Of a stretch of DNA of 64,000 bases, positions 42,043 through 51,816 are shown in pieces. The position numbers and the translations under genes were made by a program. The DNA comes from Desulfobacca_B sp046538075 (GTDB taxonomy: Bacteria > Desulfobacterota > Desulfobaccia > Desulfobaccales > Desulfobaccaceae), in contig JBKHJN010000004.1 of assembly GCA_046538075.1 (NCBI GenBank), positions 1-64,000 on the forward strand, in the 5' to 3' direction. The notes below the pieces were generated by a model that did not search any database, was not told the origin of the DNA, and was given only the letters and a program-made list of their open reading frames with translations. Within the stretch, counting starts at the first letter, position 1; every line of letters starts with the position of its first letter.

Positions 42043-43932
42043 TCAAGAGGGCAACTCATAAATCTTGATTTCGGCCTGCTGTCGTTCCGCCGCCAGCCAT
42101 TGGGAGAAGAGGAATTGTTGTTTATGTTCCAGGACGGAACGGTACAGCCGGTCTCGGATTTTTTGGAATTCCTCTACATCTGGCCCGCGGCGGTCCTTAA
42201 ACGCCAAAATATAATAGTGGTCTCTGCAGATTATGGGCTGCTTGACATAAGGTTGCTCAGCCGACAACAAGAAGGCTGCCAGAGACAATTCTTCGGCCGA
42301 CTGTTGTCCTGGAAAGCCCTGTCTCCGGGTGAAAAACCCGCTGCTGCGGAGAGGCCCACTGGCCTGGGCCACAACCTCTTTTAAGGCCTCCCCCTTTTGC
42401 AGACGGGCCAGTAAATCCTGGGCGGTCTGCTTAGCCTGAAGCGCGGCCTTGTGCTCCCTGACCGCCTGGCGCACCTGGTCCTTAATCTGGTCCAAGGACG
42501 GGATGTGACTTTTCTGGCGTCCCAGGGATTGGAGAATGGCCAGTCCATGCGGGAAGGCGACCACTTTGCTGATTTCTTGCGGTTTTAAGCGTAGAGCTGT
42601 CTGATTTAATTGCGAATATTTTCCCAGCCCCGGTACCGGCTCATCTATGGAAATGTACGGAGTCTGGTGAACTGGCAAATTATAGCGGGCCGCCACTTCT
42701 TCCATGGTAGCGGTGGCCAGTTCCCCTCTTGCCTGCTGGGCCGCTTCCTGGGCCCGACGCCGGGCCTGTTGTTCCCTAAGGCGGGCTTCGACCTGCTCCC
42801 GGACCTGGTCCAGGGGCCGGGCCTCGGTTTCTTTAATTTCTTCCACCCGGAGGATATAGTAGCCTTTTGGGGTTTGCGCCAGGCCGACCTGGCCTTCTTG
42901 CAGCGAAAACGCCACTTTTTCCCATTGGGGCAGATTCTGGCCCCGGCTCACATACCCCAGATCGCCACCCTGGGCGCGGCTGGCTTTGTCCTGAGAGTAA
43001 GTCTCCACTAGTTGGGCAAAGTCTTCTCCGGCCTGGGCCCGCCTTAAAATCTCTTCCGCCTGCTGCTTCAGCTGCTGCTTTTCCGGCTGAGAAGCTCCTT
43101 TCGGTTCCCACAATGCCAACTGGCTGACGCGGATGGTTTGGGGCCGGGCCAACTCGTCTCTATGTTCCTGATAATAATCCTTAATTTCCTGGGAGGTAAG
43201 TTTAACCTGTTGCAGGTACTTGGCGTCGGGGAAGAACAGATAGCGTACCTGAGCCCGATCCGGCTGCCGGAACTCCTCCCGATGGGCCTTGTAATATTCA
43301 GCCATCTCGGCTGCCGACGCGGTCTGCTCGGCCAGATAACGCTCCGGCGAGACCACCAGGTAATCGACCTCCACTGCCTCCCGCTCTAAGCGAAACAGTT
43401 CCTTCAGTTCGGCTTCTGAGACCTTGGCAAAGGAGGTGATCAGTTGAACGGTCTTGTTGATCAGCAGACTCCGGCGCTCCTGGGCCTCAAAATCGGCCGG
43501 GGACAGATGGTGACGGGACAGAACCGTCTGATAGCGCTGGGGATTAAATCCTTGTTCATCATGAAACACCTGGAATTGTTTGATGTGATCCTGCAATTCC
43601 GTGGTGGTTACCATGATTCCCCAGCGCTCCGCCGCCTGCACGATGAGCAGTTCCTCAATCAACCGGTTCAGGGCCTGGCCTCTTAAGTTAAGCGATTTTA
43701 AAAGGTCCTCGGTGGCGTTTTCCCCCAATCGGTCGCGATACAACTTTATTAATTGATTATAGCTCTGCATATAAGCCGGGAGCCAGATCGGCGTGCCATT
43801 CACTGTGGCCACTCGTTGAAACCGGGCCGACCGGAAGCCGCCGATGCCCCAGAAGACAAATACCACCACAATGATTCCCACTGCCAGGATGATGAACCAG
43901 GAGCGGGCATATTTTCGCATTAACCTAAGCAT
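42043..43932 (-). CDS. PpiD/SurA-type peptidyl-prolyl isomerase, membrane-anchored
   Basis: 629 residues. One N-terminal membrane anchor (FIILAVGIIVVVFVFWGIG, about 13-31), a SurA_N-like chaperone region (residues 40-160), a parvulin domain at about 255-365 (IRVSQLAL, AQGGDLGYVSRGQNLPQWEKV, GYYILRVEEI) and a second, degenerate SurA_C-like region near the end. Helps folding of secreted and outer-membrane proteins in the periplasm. Its ATG follows the ybgF stop at once, so it ends the Tol-Pal operon; that linkage suggests a joint role in envelope biogenesis. Confidence 0.85.
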   Translation of the reverse strand: MLRLMRKYARSWFIILAVGIIVVVFVFWGIGGFRSARFQRVATVNGTPIWLPAYMQSYNQLIKLYRDRLGENATEDLLKSLNLRGQALNRLIEELLIVQAAERWGIMVTTTELQDHIKQFQVFHDEQGFNPQRYQTVLSRHHLSPADFEAQERRSLLINKTVQLITSFAKVSEAELKELFRLEREAVEVDYLVVSPERYLAEQTASAAEMAEYYKAHREEFRQPDRAQVRYLFFPDAKYLQQVKLTSQEIKDYYQEHRDELARPQTIRVSQLALWEPKGASQPEKQQLKQQAEEILRRAQAGEDFAQLVETYSQDKASRAQGGDLGYVSRGQNLPQWEKVAFSLQEGQVGLAQTPKGYYILRVEEIKETEARPLDQVREQVEARLREQQARRRAQEAAQQARGELATATMEEVAARYNLPVHQTPYISIDEPVPGLGKYSQLNQTALRLKPQEISKVVAFPHGLAILQSLGRQKSHIPSLDQIKDQVRQAVREHKAALQAKQTAQDLLARLQKGEALKEVVAQASGPLRSSGFFTRRQGFPGQQSAEELSLAAFLLSAEQPYVKQPIICRDHYYILAFKDRRGPDVEEFQKIRDRLYRSVLEHKQQFLFSQWLAAERQQAEIKIYELPS

Positions 43933-44907
43933 TTAATTGCCCTTTTCCGACTCGGCGGGGGTATCTGCCTGGGTAGTTCCTGAGGCCATCAAGTTGCGGG
44001 CCTGCTGGGCCGCCCTGCTTTGGGGATAGTCGGCAACTATTTTCTCCAGAATCAGATTATAGACCTTGGTCTTGCCCTGGGCCTGGAAAGCGAAGGCCTG
44101 TTTCAATAAAGCCGGGGGGGCCAACACGCTTTGGGGATACTGATTCACGACTTTGTTAAATTCGACGATGGCCTCACTCAATTTGCGCTCCTGGTAAAAG
44201 GTATCAGCCAGATAATACCGGGCCTCCACCGCCTTGGGGCCGTCGGGGTGTTCGCTTAAATACTGCTGGAATTTCTGGCGGGCCGGACTATAGGATTTTT
44301 TCCTGTAGAGCTCCATGCCTTCTTTGAAAAGTTTGACCTCAGCCGGGCTTGCCGCCGGGGCTTGGCTTGGGCTTGCTTCACCAGGCGGTGGCACCGTCTC
44401 CAGAGGCGCGGCCGGGGTTGACGACGTTTCAGGGGTGGGCGGGGTTGGAGCAGGGACCGCGGCCTGGCTTTCTTGCCCCTCGGCCGGCCCTTCCGAAGCC
44501 GCCGGTTCCTCAGCCTGCGATTCTTTATCTACTTCATCTAGTTCTGCCGGTGATTCCGGTTGCTTATCCGACTTTTGAGCCTGGGCCTCCTGGAGCTGAC
44601 GCAGGTGGTAGCGGTTTTCCTCTACCTGGCCTTCCAACCTCTGCACCCTGGTCTGCAGCTTGTCTATCCTGCTGCTTAAATCAGCCAACTTCTCGGCGGC
44701 CGGACTTATCGGAGCCGGATTCATTGCCGCATTAGGTTTGGTTGTTGATTCAGGCCCTGACCCACTATCGTTGCTTGTACTACCGGCAGTGCTAGCCGTG
44801 CCGCGGCCTAATCGCCCTCCATACAGGAAGGGGTCGCAGGCGCTGAGGCTCAGGGCCAAAAATCCCAAAAGCCACCAATACTTGCAGTTGTGCCTTATTT
44901 TTGGCAT
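43933..44907 (-). CDS. Tol-Pal system protein YbgF/CpoB, lipoprotein form
   Basis: 324 residues from the ATG at 44907, chosen because GAGG precedes it and because it gives a normal lipoprotein signal (WWLLGFLALSLSAC). After the lipidated Cys come a Ser/Gly-rich linker, a trimerising coiled coil (LADLSSRIDKLQTRVQRLEG), a long Pro/Glu-rich spacer and three TPR-like repeats at about 190-310 (KLFKEGMELYRKKSYSPARQ, DTFYQERKLSEAIVEFNKVV). CpoB coordinates PBP1B with the Tol machinery. Lies directly between pal and the PpiD-like gene. Confidence 0.82.
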   Translation of the reverse strand: MPKIRHNCKYWWLLGFLALSLSACDPFLYGGRLGRGTASTAGSTSNDSGSGPESTTKPNAAMNPAPISPAAEKLADLSSRIDKLQTRVQRLEGQVEENRYHLRQLQEAQAQKSDKQPESPAELDEVDKESQAEEPAASEGPAEGQESQAAVPAPTPPTPETSSTPAAPLETVPPPGEASPSQAPAASPAEVKLFKEGMELYRKKSYSPARQKFQQYLSEHPDGPKAVEARYYLADTFYQERKLSEAIVEFNKVVNQYPQSVLAPPALLKQAFAFQAQGKTKVYNLILEKIVADYPQSRAAQQARNLMASGTTQADTPAESEKGN

Positions 44908-45020
44908 GAAAAACCTCAATCTGAATCCTGTGTTGCTGTTTAACCGGATTTGATACTCAGCGGGGTCCCTGGTCCTGGTTAATCGCTGTCCTCCAAGACT
45001 TGGGGACACGGCAACAGGAA

Positions 45021-45593
45021 TTATTCTTCCGGACCGCCAATTACCAGATGGGCCCGACGGTTTTTCGCCCAGGCAATTTCATCCTGGCCCGGGTCCACCG
45101 GTTGTTCCTCACCATAGCTGACGGTGGCTAGGCGGTTAGGGGCAACGCCCAGGTTAACCAGATAGCTCTTGGCGCTATAGGCCCGTCTTTCCCCCAATCC
45201 CAGGTTATAGTCGCTGCTGCCCCGTTCGTCACAATGGCCTTCAATGGTCACCACCACTTCGGGGTGCTGGCGCAGAAAGGCCGCTTTTTTCTTTAACAGT
45301 TCCTGGGACTCTGTAGTCAGGGTATATTGATCGTACTCAAAATACAAGTCTTCGCTTTCAAAGGCAATGCCTTCGGGACCATATGCCCGGGCCCGGGCAG
45401 TGACCTGGCTGTGACTCAGCCCCCGGCGGGCAGCTTCCGCCTCCAACTCCTCTTCCTGGATTACCGCCTTCTCCTGCTCTTCGACCGCGGGCGGCGCCGG
45501 AGCCACAGTCTTGCGGGCACAGCCGCTGGCTAAAGCTAACGCCGCGATCAGAACAACGCTGACATACCAAGAGCTATATCTGTGCTTGGTCAT
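45021..45593 (-). CDS. pal: Peptidoglycan-associated lipoprotein Pal
   Basis: 190 residues. Lipoprotein signal with lipobox ALASGC at about 20-25, a charged linker, and an OmpA-type peptidoglycan-binding domain at about 75-190 (YFEYDQYTLT, TIEGHCDERGSSDYNLGLGE, AKNRRAHLVI). It tethers the outer membrane to the wall and binds TolB. The AT-rich gap to tolB (45594-45688) may contain a secondary promoter. Confidence 0.93.
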   Translation of the reverse strand: MTKHRYSSWYVSVVLIAALALASGCARKTVAPAPPAVEEQEKAVIQEEELEAEAARRGLSHSQVTARARAYGPEGIAFESEDLYFEYDQYTLTTESQELLKKKAAFLRQHPEVVVTIEGHCDERGSSDYNLGLGERRAYSAKSYLVNLGVAPNRLATVSYGEEQPVDPGQDEIAWAKNRRAHLVIGGPEE

Positions 45594-45688
45594 GGTCCCT
45601 CTCTATCCGTTAATTATCGATATCAATTATCTTCAAATTTTAAATTTTAAAAAAATTTTAATCTTAATTTTTAACCGAAAACCGAAAA

Positions 45689-47023
45689 CTATCTAAGCGA
45701 CCAGGCCGGTTGAGTCTGCTGCCCCGGCAGGTTTGTCAGCCGGGTCATGCTGCCCCGGGCCACGTTTATCAGATAAATGGCGGTCTGCCCCCCGCGGTTC
45801 GAACTACAGGCAATAAACTGCGCGTCCGGCGACCAGGTAGGGCTTTCATTACTGCCTTCCTGGGTCAATGGTCTCGCTTCTCCCCCCTGGGCCGGGATGG
45901 TAAAAATCTGGAATTGTCCGCCTCGGCGGCCGGCAAAGGCGATCTGCTCCCCCTTAGGCGACCAGGCCGGAGACACATTATAATCTCCGGTAAAAGTTAA
46001 GCGCCGGACCTGGCCTTCCGGGATAGACATGATATAAATCTGTGGATTGCCCCCCCGGTTGGAGACAAAGGCGAGCTGACGGCCATCCGGCGAGAAGCTG
46101 GGGGACAGGTCAATGCTGGGGCTGGTAGTCAGCCGCTCTTTAATCACTCCCTGGGGGTTGAGCAGATAGATTTCCTGGTTGCCGTCCAGGTTTAAAGTGG
46201 CGGCTACCAGACCGCCCGGCCCCCAGGCCGGGGTGATATGCAAGGTGCCATTGGCCTTCAACCGGCGCACCGCCTTGGAATTGACCCGGACCGCGTAAAG
46301 GGCCGGGAAGCCGCGGCGATAAGAACAGAAGATGATCTCCTGGCCCGCCGGGTCCCAGGCCGGGGACAGGGCAATGGTCCGCAACCGGGTTAAGGGCTCG
46401 GACTTAAGCCTGTTCAAATCAATAATGTGCAGCTCTTTGACGTTTTTATCCGCATTAATAAAGGCAATCCGGCCCTGCGGCACCCCTCCCCGTTGGCCGG
46501 TAAGGTAAAAAATTACCTCTTCAATATACTGGTTAACCATCTGCCGGGCGGTAGAGGTCGGCCCCTGGTAGCGTTTGCCCAGCAGCATCTGCCCGGAGCC
46601 TGGATCATAGAGGCGCATTTCCAGCTGAAGCTGCTTATCCTCAGCCCGAAAGCCGCTGGCGATAACCAGATGGCAGCCGATCCGAGCAAAATAATGCAGC
46701 CGGGCCGGATCGGGCTTCAGTCCCTCCAGGGCCTGGGAATCATAACTGCCAGGCTCCAGGACGTGGAACAGCCCGGAGTTTTCCAGACCGAAGTTAGCCT
46801 GGGACACCACTTCCGAGCTCACTTCTGCTGCTGCTTCCCCCAGTTGCTGGGGCAGGGGCACCGCAATAGTATACTTTTTGCTCAGGGGGGCCTGAATATC
46901 GATATATTCCCGGGCTGCCGCGGTCCAGACGCTGATTACGACCAGCAGCAGGCCCAGCCCGCTTAGGCCGATTCTGACTGTGAGCCGGTTATTAGTTCTT
47001 AGATTCAAGAGCTTGCTTTCCAT
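45689..47023 (-). CDS. tolB: Tol-Pal system beta-propeller protein TolB
   Basis: 444 residues. Signal peptide (IGLSGLGLLLVVISVWTAAA, about 18-37), N-terminal TolB domain (about 40-170) and a six-blade WD40-like propeller with the repeated xxWSPDGxxIAFxSxRxG motif (SPSFSPDGRQLAFVSNRGG, SPAWSPKGEQIAFAGRRGG, SPTWSPDAQFIACSSNRGG). Periplasmic; binds Pal. The start lies inside the last codons of tolA. Confidence 0.94.
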   Translation of the reverse strand: MESKLLNLRTNNRLTVRIGLSGLGLLLVVISVWTAAAREYIDIQAPLSKKYTIAVPLPQQLGEAAAEVSSEVVSQANFGLENSGLFHVLEPGSYDSQALEGLKPDPARLHYFARIGCHLVIASGFRAEDKQLQLEMRLYDPGSGQMLLGKRYQGPTSTARQMVNQYIEEVIFYLTGQRGGVPQGRIAFINADKNVKELHIIDLNRLKSEPLTRLRTIALSPAWDPAGQEIIFCSYRRGFPALYAVRVNSKAVRRLKANGTLHITPAWGPGGLVAATLNLDGNQEIYLLNPQGVIKERLTTSPSIDLSPSFSPDGRQLAFVSNRGGNPQIYIMSIPEGQVRRLTFTGDYNVSPAWSPKGEQIAFAGRRGGQFQIFTIPAQGGEARPLTQEGSNESPTWSPDAQFIACSSNRGGQTAIYLINVARGSMTRLTNLPGQQTQPAWSLR

Positions 47024-48408
47024 TCTGGGGTAAAGGTGACCCCGATTTCCAATTGCTCCACCCCAAACGGCAGCGCTGGCAATGGATTGGAATGAGTAAT
47101 AGCCGTCATGGCCGACTGATCATAGAGCCGGTCTCCGGACTCTTGTTCAAACCAGGAAGCCGCGATGGTCCCGTTGGCCATTACCCGCACGACGATTATG
47201 GTCTTCAGGGCCTTTAGATTACTGCGCTGCAAACTGTGAGGATGCCAATGCGACCGGATCAGCTCGGCCGCCTGCTGCATATAAGCCTGAGCGACCGGGG
47301 AATGAGCCGGGCTGCTTCCGGCGGCTGGACTTGAACCTGCACCGCGGCCGGTCTTCTCCCCTGAAGATACCCCGCGGGCCTTGACCTTTCCGGCCTCTAG
47401 TTTAGCGGCTACCTGGGATACCGCATCCTTATAGGCCTGATCCCGGGCTTTGGCAGCCAGGTTTTGTTCGACTCCCTGGACTGCCGCTTCGATGCTCTGG
47501 TTCCGGTTGCCCTTAGCCGGGGCTGGGGGTTGGGCGCGGCCCTGGTTTTGATCCTGAACCTTGGTCGCTGGTTTGGAGGCCGGGGGCTGGTCCTGCGCTT
47601 TGGTGGCTGTCGCTGCTTCGGTAGCCTTGGGAACAGGCTTTTCCGCTGGAGGCGAGGGCTCCCGAATCTGGGTGGGGGCCGGGGCCGCCTGCTTGGCATC
47701 AGCCTTAATTTTTGAACCAGTCGGTTTGGGCGCTTCAGGTTTGGCCTGGGCAACCTCCGGCACTGATTCTGGTTTGGGTTTAACCGGCTTGGCTGCCGGA
47801 GGCGGCGGGGGCGATTGCACCGGAGTGGTTTTTTGCAAAGCCTTAGGAGCCGGTTTCTGAGCTTCCCGAGGTGGAGGCGAGGGCTTTGCCTCCGGCCGGA
47901 CTTTGGCCACCGCAGCTGGCTTTTTCGCCTCCGACCTTTGAACCGGGGGCGGTTTGGGCTCTGCTGTTGGTTTGGCCACCGGCGGTTTTTTGGCTTCCGG
48001 TGGAGGGGGCTGGCTCTTTGGCCGATCCGGTTTGGGCACCGAAGTCCGCGGGGTTTCCGAGGCCGGTTTTGGGGCTAATTTGATCGGCGGTGCCGGAGTT
48101 GGAGTGGCTGCCTTTTTCATTGGCTGGGGCTCCGGCTGGGGCGCGGCTTTCTGAGCCTCTGGAGCAGTCCTAACCGGTATCCCCAAGGTCTCCACCGTTG
48201 ATTTTGCCGGTCCGGGCGGGGGCAGATTTACCAGGTCAACGGTGTAGCTGGGAGTCAACGGCGGTCTGCTCCTGGCAAACGGCTTGAGGTATAACACCCC
48301 GGCAATTAAAGCCAGATGGCAGACCAGAGATAGCAGCAACATCATGCCCAGACGTTCTTTGGGGGTCGGGGGGGTGATTTCTCCTTTTTTCATCCTCAGG
48401 TCCATCAT
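47005..48408 (-). CDS. tolA: TolA-like energy-transduction protein
   Basis: 467 residues. One N-terminal membrane helix (LGMMLLLSLVCHLALIAGVLYL region, 20-41), a long proline-, lysine- and alanine-rich periplasmic spacer (about 60-330; PEPQPMKK, PPPEAKKPPVAK and the like) and a C-terminal TonB/TolA domain (365-460; LIRSHWHPHS, IVVRVMANGTIAASWFEQES). It carries the ion-driven motion of TolQR to TolB/Pal. The spacer has the low-complexity composition usual for TolA. Overlaps tolR by four bases (ATGA) and tolB by 19. Confidence 0.88.
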   Translation of the reverse strand: MMDLRMKKGEITPPTPKERLGMMLLLSLVCHLALIAGVLYLKPFARSRPPLTPSYTVDLVNLPPPGPAKSTVETLGIPVRTAPEAQKAAPQPEPQPMKKAATPTPAPPIKLAPKPASETPRTSVPKPDRPKSQPPPPEAKKPPVAKPTAEPKPPPVQRSEAKKPAAVAKVRPEAKPSPPPREAQKPAPKALQKTTPVQSPPPPPAAKPVKPKPESVPEVAQAKPEAPKPTGSKIKADAKQAAPAPTQIREPSPPAEKPVPKATEAATATKAQDQPPASKPATKVQDQNQGRAQPPAPAKGNRNQSIEAAVQGVEQNLAAKARDQAYKDAVSQVAAKLEAGKVKARGVSSGEKTGRGAGSSPAAGSSPAHSPVAQAYMQQAAELIRSHWHPHSLQRSNLKALKTIIVVRVMANGTIAASWFEQESGDRLYDQSAMTAITHSNPLPALPFGVEQLEIGVTFTPEWKASS

Positions 48409-48830
48409 TCCCGCTTTTCTGCTGGTGATTCCGTCACCATGCCCAGTTTTTCCACTCCCGCGGCTTTGAGCCGGCCCATCACCTGGACTACCAGGCCATA
48501 GGGCACGGTCCGGTCCGCCTTTAAGTAAACCGGCCCCGGTCCATGCTCCTTTTCCGCCCGGGCCAGATCAGCCTCTAAGGTAGCCAGCGCTCCCCGCCGT
48601 TCATTGATAAAGATTACCCCGCCCGGGGTAATGGAGACGATTACCGGGGTTTTTTGGGCCTCCAGCGGTCCGGCTTCGGTCTCGGGCAGATTGACATTCA
48701 CCCCCAGGGTCATCATGGGGGCGGTGACCATGAAAATGATCAACAGCACCAACATTACGTCCACCAACGGGGTGACGTTAATATCGGACATGGGCTCCCG
48801 GTGGTTATTATTAAAGCTCGCTGTATCCAT
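48405..48830 (-). CDS. tolR: Biopolymer transport protein TolR/ExbD
   Basis: 141 residues from the ATG at 48830; the longer open frame upstream is a shadow of tolQ. MSDINVTPLVDVMLVLLIIF is the family's single membrane helix with the essential Asp, followed by a periplasmic domain ending VTESPAEKRE. Works with TolQ as stator of the proton-driven complex. The start lies 20 bp inside tolQ. Confidence 0.9.
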   Translation of the reverse strand: MDTASFNNNHREPMSDINVTPLVDVMLVLLIIFMVTAPMMTLGVNVNLPETEAGPLEAQKTPVIVSITPGGVIFINERRGALATLEADLARAEKEHGPGPVYLKADRTVPYGLVVQVMGRLKAAGVEKLGMVTESPAEKRE

Positions 48831-49623
48831 GACCCTGTGGTTCCCGGGGCTGGGCCCGCCGCAGTAGATCCCGTTCAATAATGTTGAGCAAATCAGCGGC
48901 AAAGTTGCCCATCTCGGCTTCCAAGCCCCTGACTTTGCTAAGGAAATAATTATAACCAATCACCGCTGGAATAGCCGCCGCTAACCCGGCGGCAGTGGCA
49001 ATCAGAGCTTCGGCAATGCCGGGCGCTACCATGCTCAAAGTGGCGCTGCCTTTGAGGCTGATGCCCCGGAAGGCGTTCATGATTCCCCACACTGTCCCGA
49101 ACAGCCCGATGAAGGGGGCGGTGTTGCCGGTAGTGGCCAAAAAGGTCAGCGCCCGCGCCAGCCGGGTGCTCTCGGCACTGATCGCCCGCCGCAGGGCCCG
49201 GCTGACATTGTCCAAACCGGCCCTAAGAGAGATCGATCTCTGCGGGTCATGGCCCGGATTATCTGTGGTGGTCTTGGTCTGCCGCAATTTGGTCAGTTCA
49301 ATATAACCCAGGCGATAGATTTCGGCCACCGGCGAAGCCCGGAGATGCCGGGTATCATGGTAGGCGGTGGACAGGTTTTTGGCGCTCCAGAAAATCTCCA
49401 GAAACTCCATGGTCTGCTTTTTGGCCCGGGTCAACAGGACGAGTTTGGCAAAAATGATGGCCCAGCAGACAATGGAAAAAAACAGCAGGACCACCATAAC
49501 CCCTTTGACCATGGGGCCGGCCGCCTGGACCAGCGGCAGGATATCCAGGTCCGAGGGCACCGAGGCTGCTGCGACGCTCACCGGGGTAGAGCCAATTAAA
49601 GGGAAAAGTATAGAGATATCCAT
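48811..49623 (-). CDS. tolQ: Tol-Pal system protein TolQ (MotA/TolQ/ExbB proton channel)
   Basis: 270 residues from the ATG at 49623. Membrane helices lie at about 40-60 (GVMVVLLFFSIVCWAIIFAK), 150-170 and 185-205; the latter two hold FLATTGNTAPFIGLFGTVWGIMNAF (the TolQ/ExbB signature, in pieces TGNTAPFIGLFGTVWG) and APGIAEALIATAAGLAAAIPAV. An in-frame TTG upstream at 49668 lies within the -35 box and is excluded. First gene of tolQRAB-pal-ybgF-ppiD. Confidence 0.92.
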   Translation of the reverse strand: MDISILFPLIGSTPVSVAAASVPSDLDILPLVQAAGPMVKGVMVVLLFFSIVCWAIIFAKLVLLTRAKKQTMEFLEIFWSAKNLSTAYHDTRHLRASPVAEIYRLGYIELTKLRQTKTTTDNPGHDPQRSISLRAGLDNVSRALRRAISAESTRLARALTFLATTGNTAPFIGLFGTVWGIMNAFRGISLKGSATLSMVAPGIAEALIATAAGLAAAIPAVIGYNYFLSKVRGLEAEMGNFAADLLNIIERDLLRRAQPREPQGHGYSEL

Positions 49624-49639
49624 ATCTTTTATCGCATAA

Positions 49640-49668
49640 ATTTTATGTTTCTGTCCGAATTTTGTCAA
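49640..49668 (-). promoter_or_regulatory. Sigma-70 promoter of the tol-pal operon
   Basis: On the minus strand a perfect TTGACA (49668-49663) and TAAAAT (49645-49640) stand 17 bases apart. Transcription should begin about ten bases before the tolQ ATG, so the leader is very short. Confidence 0.72.
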
Positions 49669-49831
49669 GCCAGATTTGCGGGCGGCTCAGGTTTGCAACC
49701 ACCTGCTGAATTTAATCATATTCTTCAACTCAATGGAATCAAAATTATATTATCTTCTCAAACCCATAAAAAGCTTGACAGGACAATTCGGACATGGACA
49801 AAATTTCAGCCATAAACTTAAGGAGGAGACT

Positions 49832-50524
49832 ATGGTTCACATTATGGGGCATCGCGGCGCGCCAGCCTACGAGCCCGAAAATACCCTGCGCTCGGTGCGG
49901 CGGGCTCTGGAGATGGGCGTGGGAGCGGTGGAGATTGATGTCCAACTGACCCGGGACAGCCGTCTGGCAGTAATCCACGATGAGACCGTGGACCGCACTA
50001 CCAATGGCCGCGGCTGGGTTAGGGATTTAACCTGGGATGAACTGCAGCGCCTCGATGCCGGCCAGGGAGAGCACATCCCGGCCCTGGAAGAAGTCATGGA
50101 CCTGGTGCGGGGCCGGGCCCATTTGGTGATAGAGCTGAAGCAACCGGACGCGGTAGGCCCGCTGGCGGAATTTTTCCAGGCGCATAACCTGTTCGAGGAC
50201 GCTCATGCCATTTCTTTCTGGCATCCGGCGGTCAAGGCCTTGCGGGAGATGGAGCCCAAGATCAGGACCGGGGTGCTGCTGGTAGGTCATCCGTTAGATC
50301 CAGTGGCCATGGCCCGGGATGCCGGGGCCGAAGCTCTGGTTCTCAATTTTGCTTTTGTCAACCGGGACCTGGTGCAGGCCGCCAAGCGCGCCGGCCTCAT
50401 GGTCTTTATCTGGAATATCGATACCATCGAGCTGTTGAAGCCCTTTTTAGACCTGGAACTGGACGGCATTGGCAGTAATCGCCCGGATGTGCTGATCGAA
50501 TATCTAAAAACTCACCGTGGCTAA
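49832..50524 (+). CDS. Glycerophosphodiester phosphodiesterase family protein
   Basis: 230 residues from the ATG at 49832, with AGGAGGAG just upstream; the longer frame from 49676 runs through promoter sequence. IMGHRGAPAYEPENTL carries the two catalytic His (with HRG and ENT), EIDVQLTRDSRLAVIHDETVDRTTNG the metal ligands and general base (in parts EIDVQLTRD and VIHDETVDRTTNG), and IELKQPD the third strand. GDPD enzymes split glycerophosphodiesters to glycerol-3-phosphate. No signal peptide, so it is cytoplasmic. Divergent from tolQ. Confidence 0.88.
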   Translation: MVHIMGHRGAPAYEPENTLRSVRRALEMGVGAVEIDVQLTRDSRLAVIHDETVDRTTNGRGWVRDLTWDELQRLDAGQGEHIPALEEVMDLVRGRAHLVIELKQPDAVGPLAEFFQAHNLFEDAHAISFWHPAVKALREMEPKIRTGVLLVGHPLDPVAMARDAGAEALVLNFAFVNRDLVQAAKRAGLMVFIWNIDTIELLKPFLDLELDGIGSNRPDVLIEYLKTHRG

Positions 50525-50760
50525 GATTTATTCAAACGCCTCGGGCAGCTGAGGGGTTGGCTCCCCGTTCTTCCTCAATATCAACAGGACACCGATTCTT
50601 ACGGACTGGAGGGAAGTGCTGGATAACTCGGGTATGCACCTGAGGGAGGCGGTTGATTGACTTCATTGGCCATGCTGAGTATATTGAGATCTCTAAGTTC
50701 AGACTGTCGCTAGGTTGGTCAGATCATCTCTGCCTTTTACTTGACAAGGAGAATTTCTTG

Positions 50761-51765
50761 ATGCCCAAAACTTTTAAAGCCATGGTGGTGCACGAAACTG
50801 AGGATAATAACTTTATCAGGCAGATTACCGATAAGTCGCTGGATGAACTGCCCGCCGGTGAGGTATTAATCAGGGTCAGTTATTCCTCCTTAAACTACAA
50901 GGACGCGCTGTCGGCTTCCGGTAATAAAGGGGTCACCAAGCATTATCCCCACACCCCCGGGGTGGATGCCGCCGGGGTGGTGGAGGAAAGTACCAGTGAG
51001 GCGGTTCGGCCCGGAGAGGAAGTGGTGGTCACCGGCTTTGATCTGGGGATGAACACCTCCGGCGGGTTTGGCCAATATATCCGGGTGCCGGCCGATTGGG
51101 TGGTAAAGCGGCCCGACAATCTCTCTCTGCGGGAAAGCATGATCTATGGGACGGCGGGTTTTACCGGGGCGCTGTCCGTCTTCAGGCTGACCAAGCACGG
51201 CGTTGCTCCGGAGCAGGGGGAAATCCTGGTCTCCGGTGCTTCCGGCGGGGTGGGCAGCATCGCGGTCTCGATTCTTGCCCAAATCGGTTACCAGGTGATC
51301 GCCATAAGCGGAAAAAAAGAGCAAAGGCAATTTTTGCTCGATCTGGGGGCTCAGGACGTAATCAGCCGAGAGGAAGCCACCGACACCTCCGGCAGACCGC
51401 TGTTAAAAGGGCGGTGGGCCGGGGCGATTGATACAGTGGGGGGCGATATTTTGGCGACCTCCCTCAAGTCGATAAAATATGGTGGAGCAGCCACTTGCTG
51501 TGGTAATGTGGCCTCCCCGGAACTGCATACCACGGTATTCCCCTTTATTTTGCGAGGAGTCAGTCTGTTGGGGATCGATTCGGTATATTGCCCGGCCACC
51601 ACCCGCCTGCAGATCTGGCAGAAACTTTCGCAGGAATGGAAATTGCCTCACCTTGATCGCCTGGCTACCGAGATTACCCTGGCGGAACTGGATCACCATA
51701 TTGACCTGATATTGCAAGGAAAGCAAAAAGGCCGGGTGATCGTCAACTTGGCCCGGGAAATTTAA
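50761..51765 (+). CDS. acuI: YhdH/AcuI-type quinone oxidoreductase (acrylyl-CoA reductase-like)
   Basis: 334 residues from the ATG at 50761, nine bases after AAGGAG. MDR superfamily without catalytic zinc. FKAMVVHETEDN, VRVSYSSLNYKDALS-like ISYSSLNYKDALSASG and GIDLAGVV-like GVDAAGVVEES, then NADPH-binding VSGASGGVGSIAVS and the ending LQGKQKGRVIVNL. AcuI reduces acrylyl-CoA to propionyl-CoA. The aconitase gene follows 51 bp later and is probably cotranscribed. The 236 bp in front show no other gene. Confidence 0.83.
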   Translation: MPKTFKAMVVHETEDNNFIRQITDKSLDELPAGEVLIRVSYSSLNYKDALSASGNKGVTKHYPHTPGVDAAGVVEESTSEAVRPGEEVVVTGFDLGMNTSGGFGQYIRVPADWVVKRPDNLSLRESMIYGTAGFTGALSVFRLTKHGVAPEQGEILVSGASGGVGSIAVSILAQIGYQVIAISGKKEQRQFLLDLGAQDVISREEATDTSGRPLLKGRWAGAIDTVGGDILATSLKSIKYGGAATCCGNVASPELHTTVFPFILRGVSLLGIDSVYCPATTRLQIWQKLSQEWKLPHLDRLATEITLAELDHHIDLILQGKQKGRVIVNLAREI

Positions 51766-51816
51766 TAAGTTAATAAAGCCAGCGACAGAAAACTTAAAGA
51801 TTTTATAAGGATTGGC

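Noticed and set aside
48831..48959. N-terminal extension of tolR
   Set aside because: It is the complement of tolQ coding sequence in another frame and lacks a ribosome binding site.
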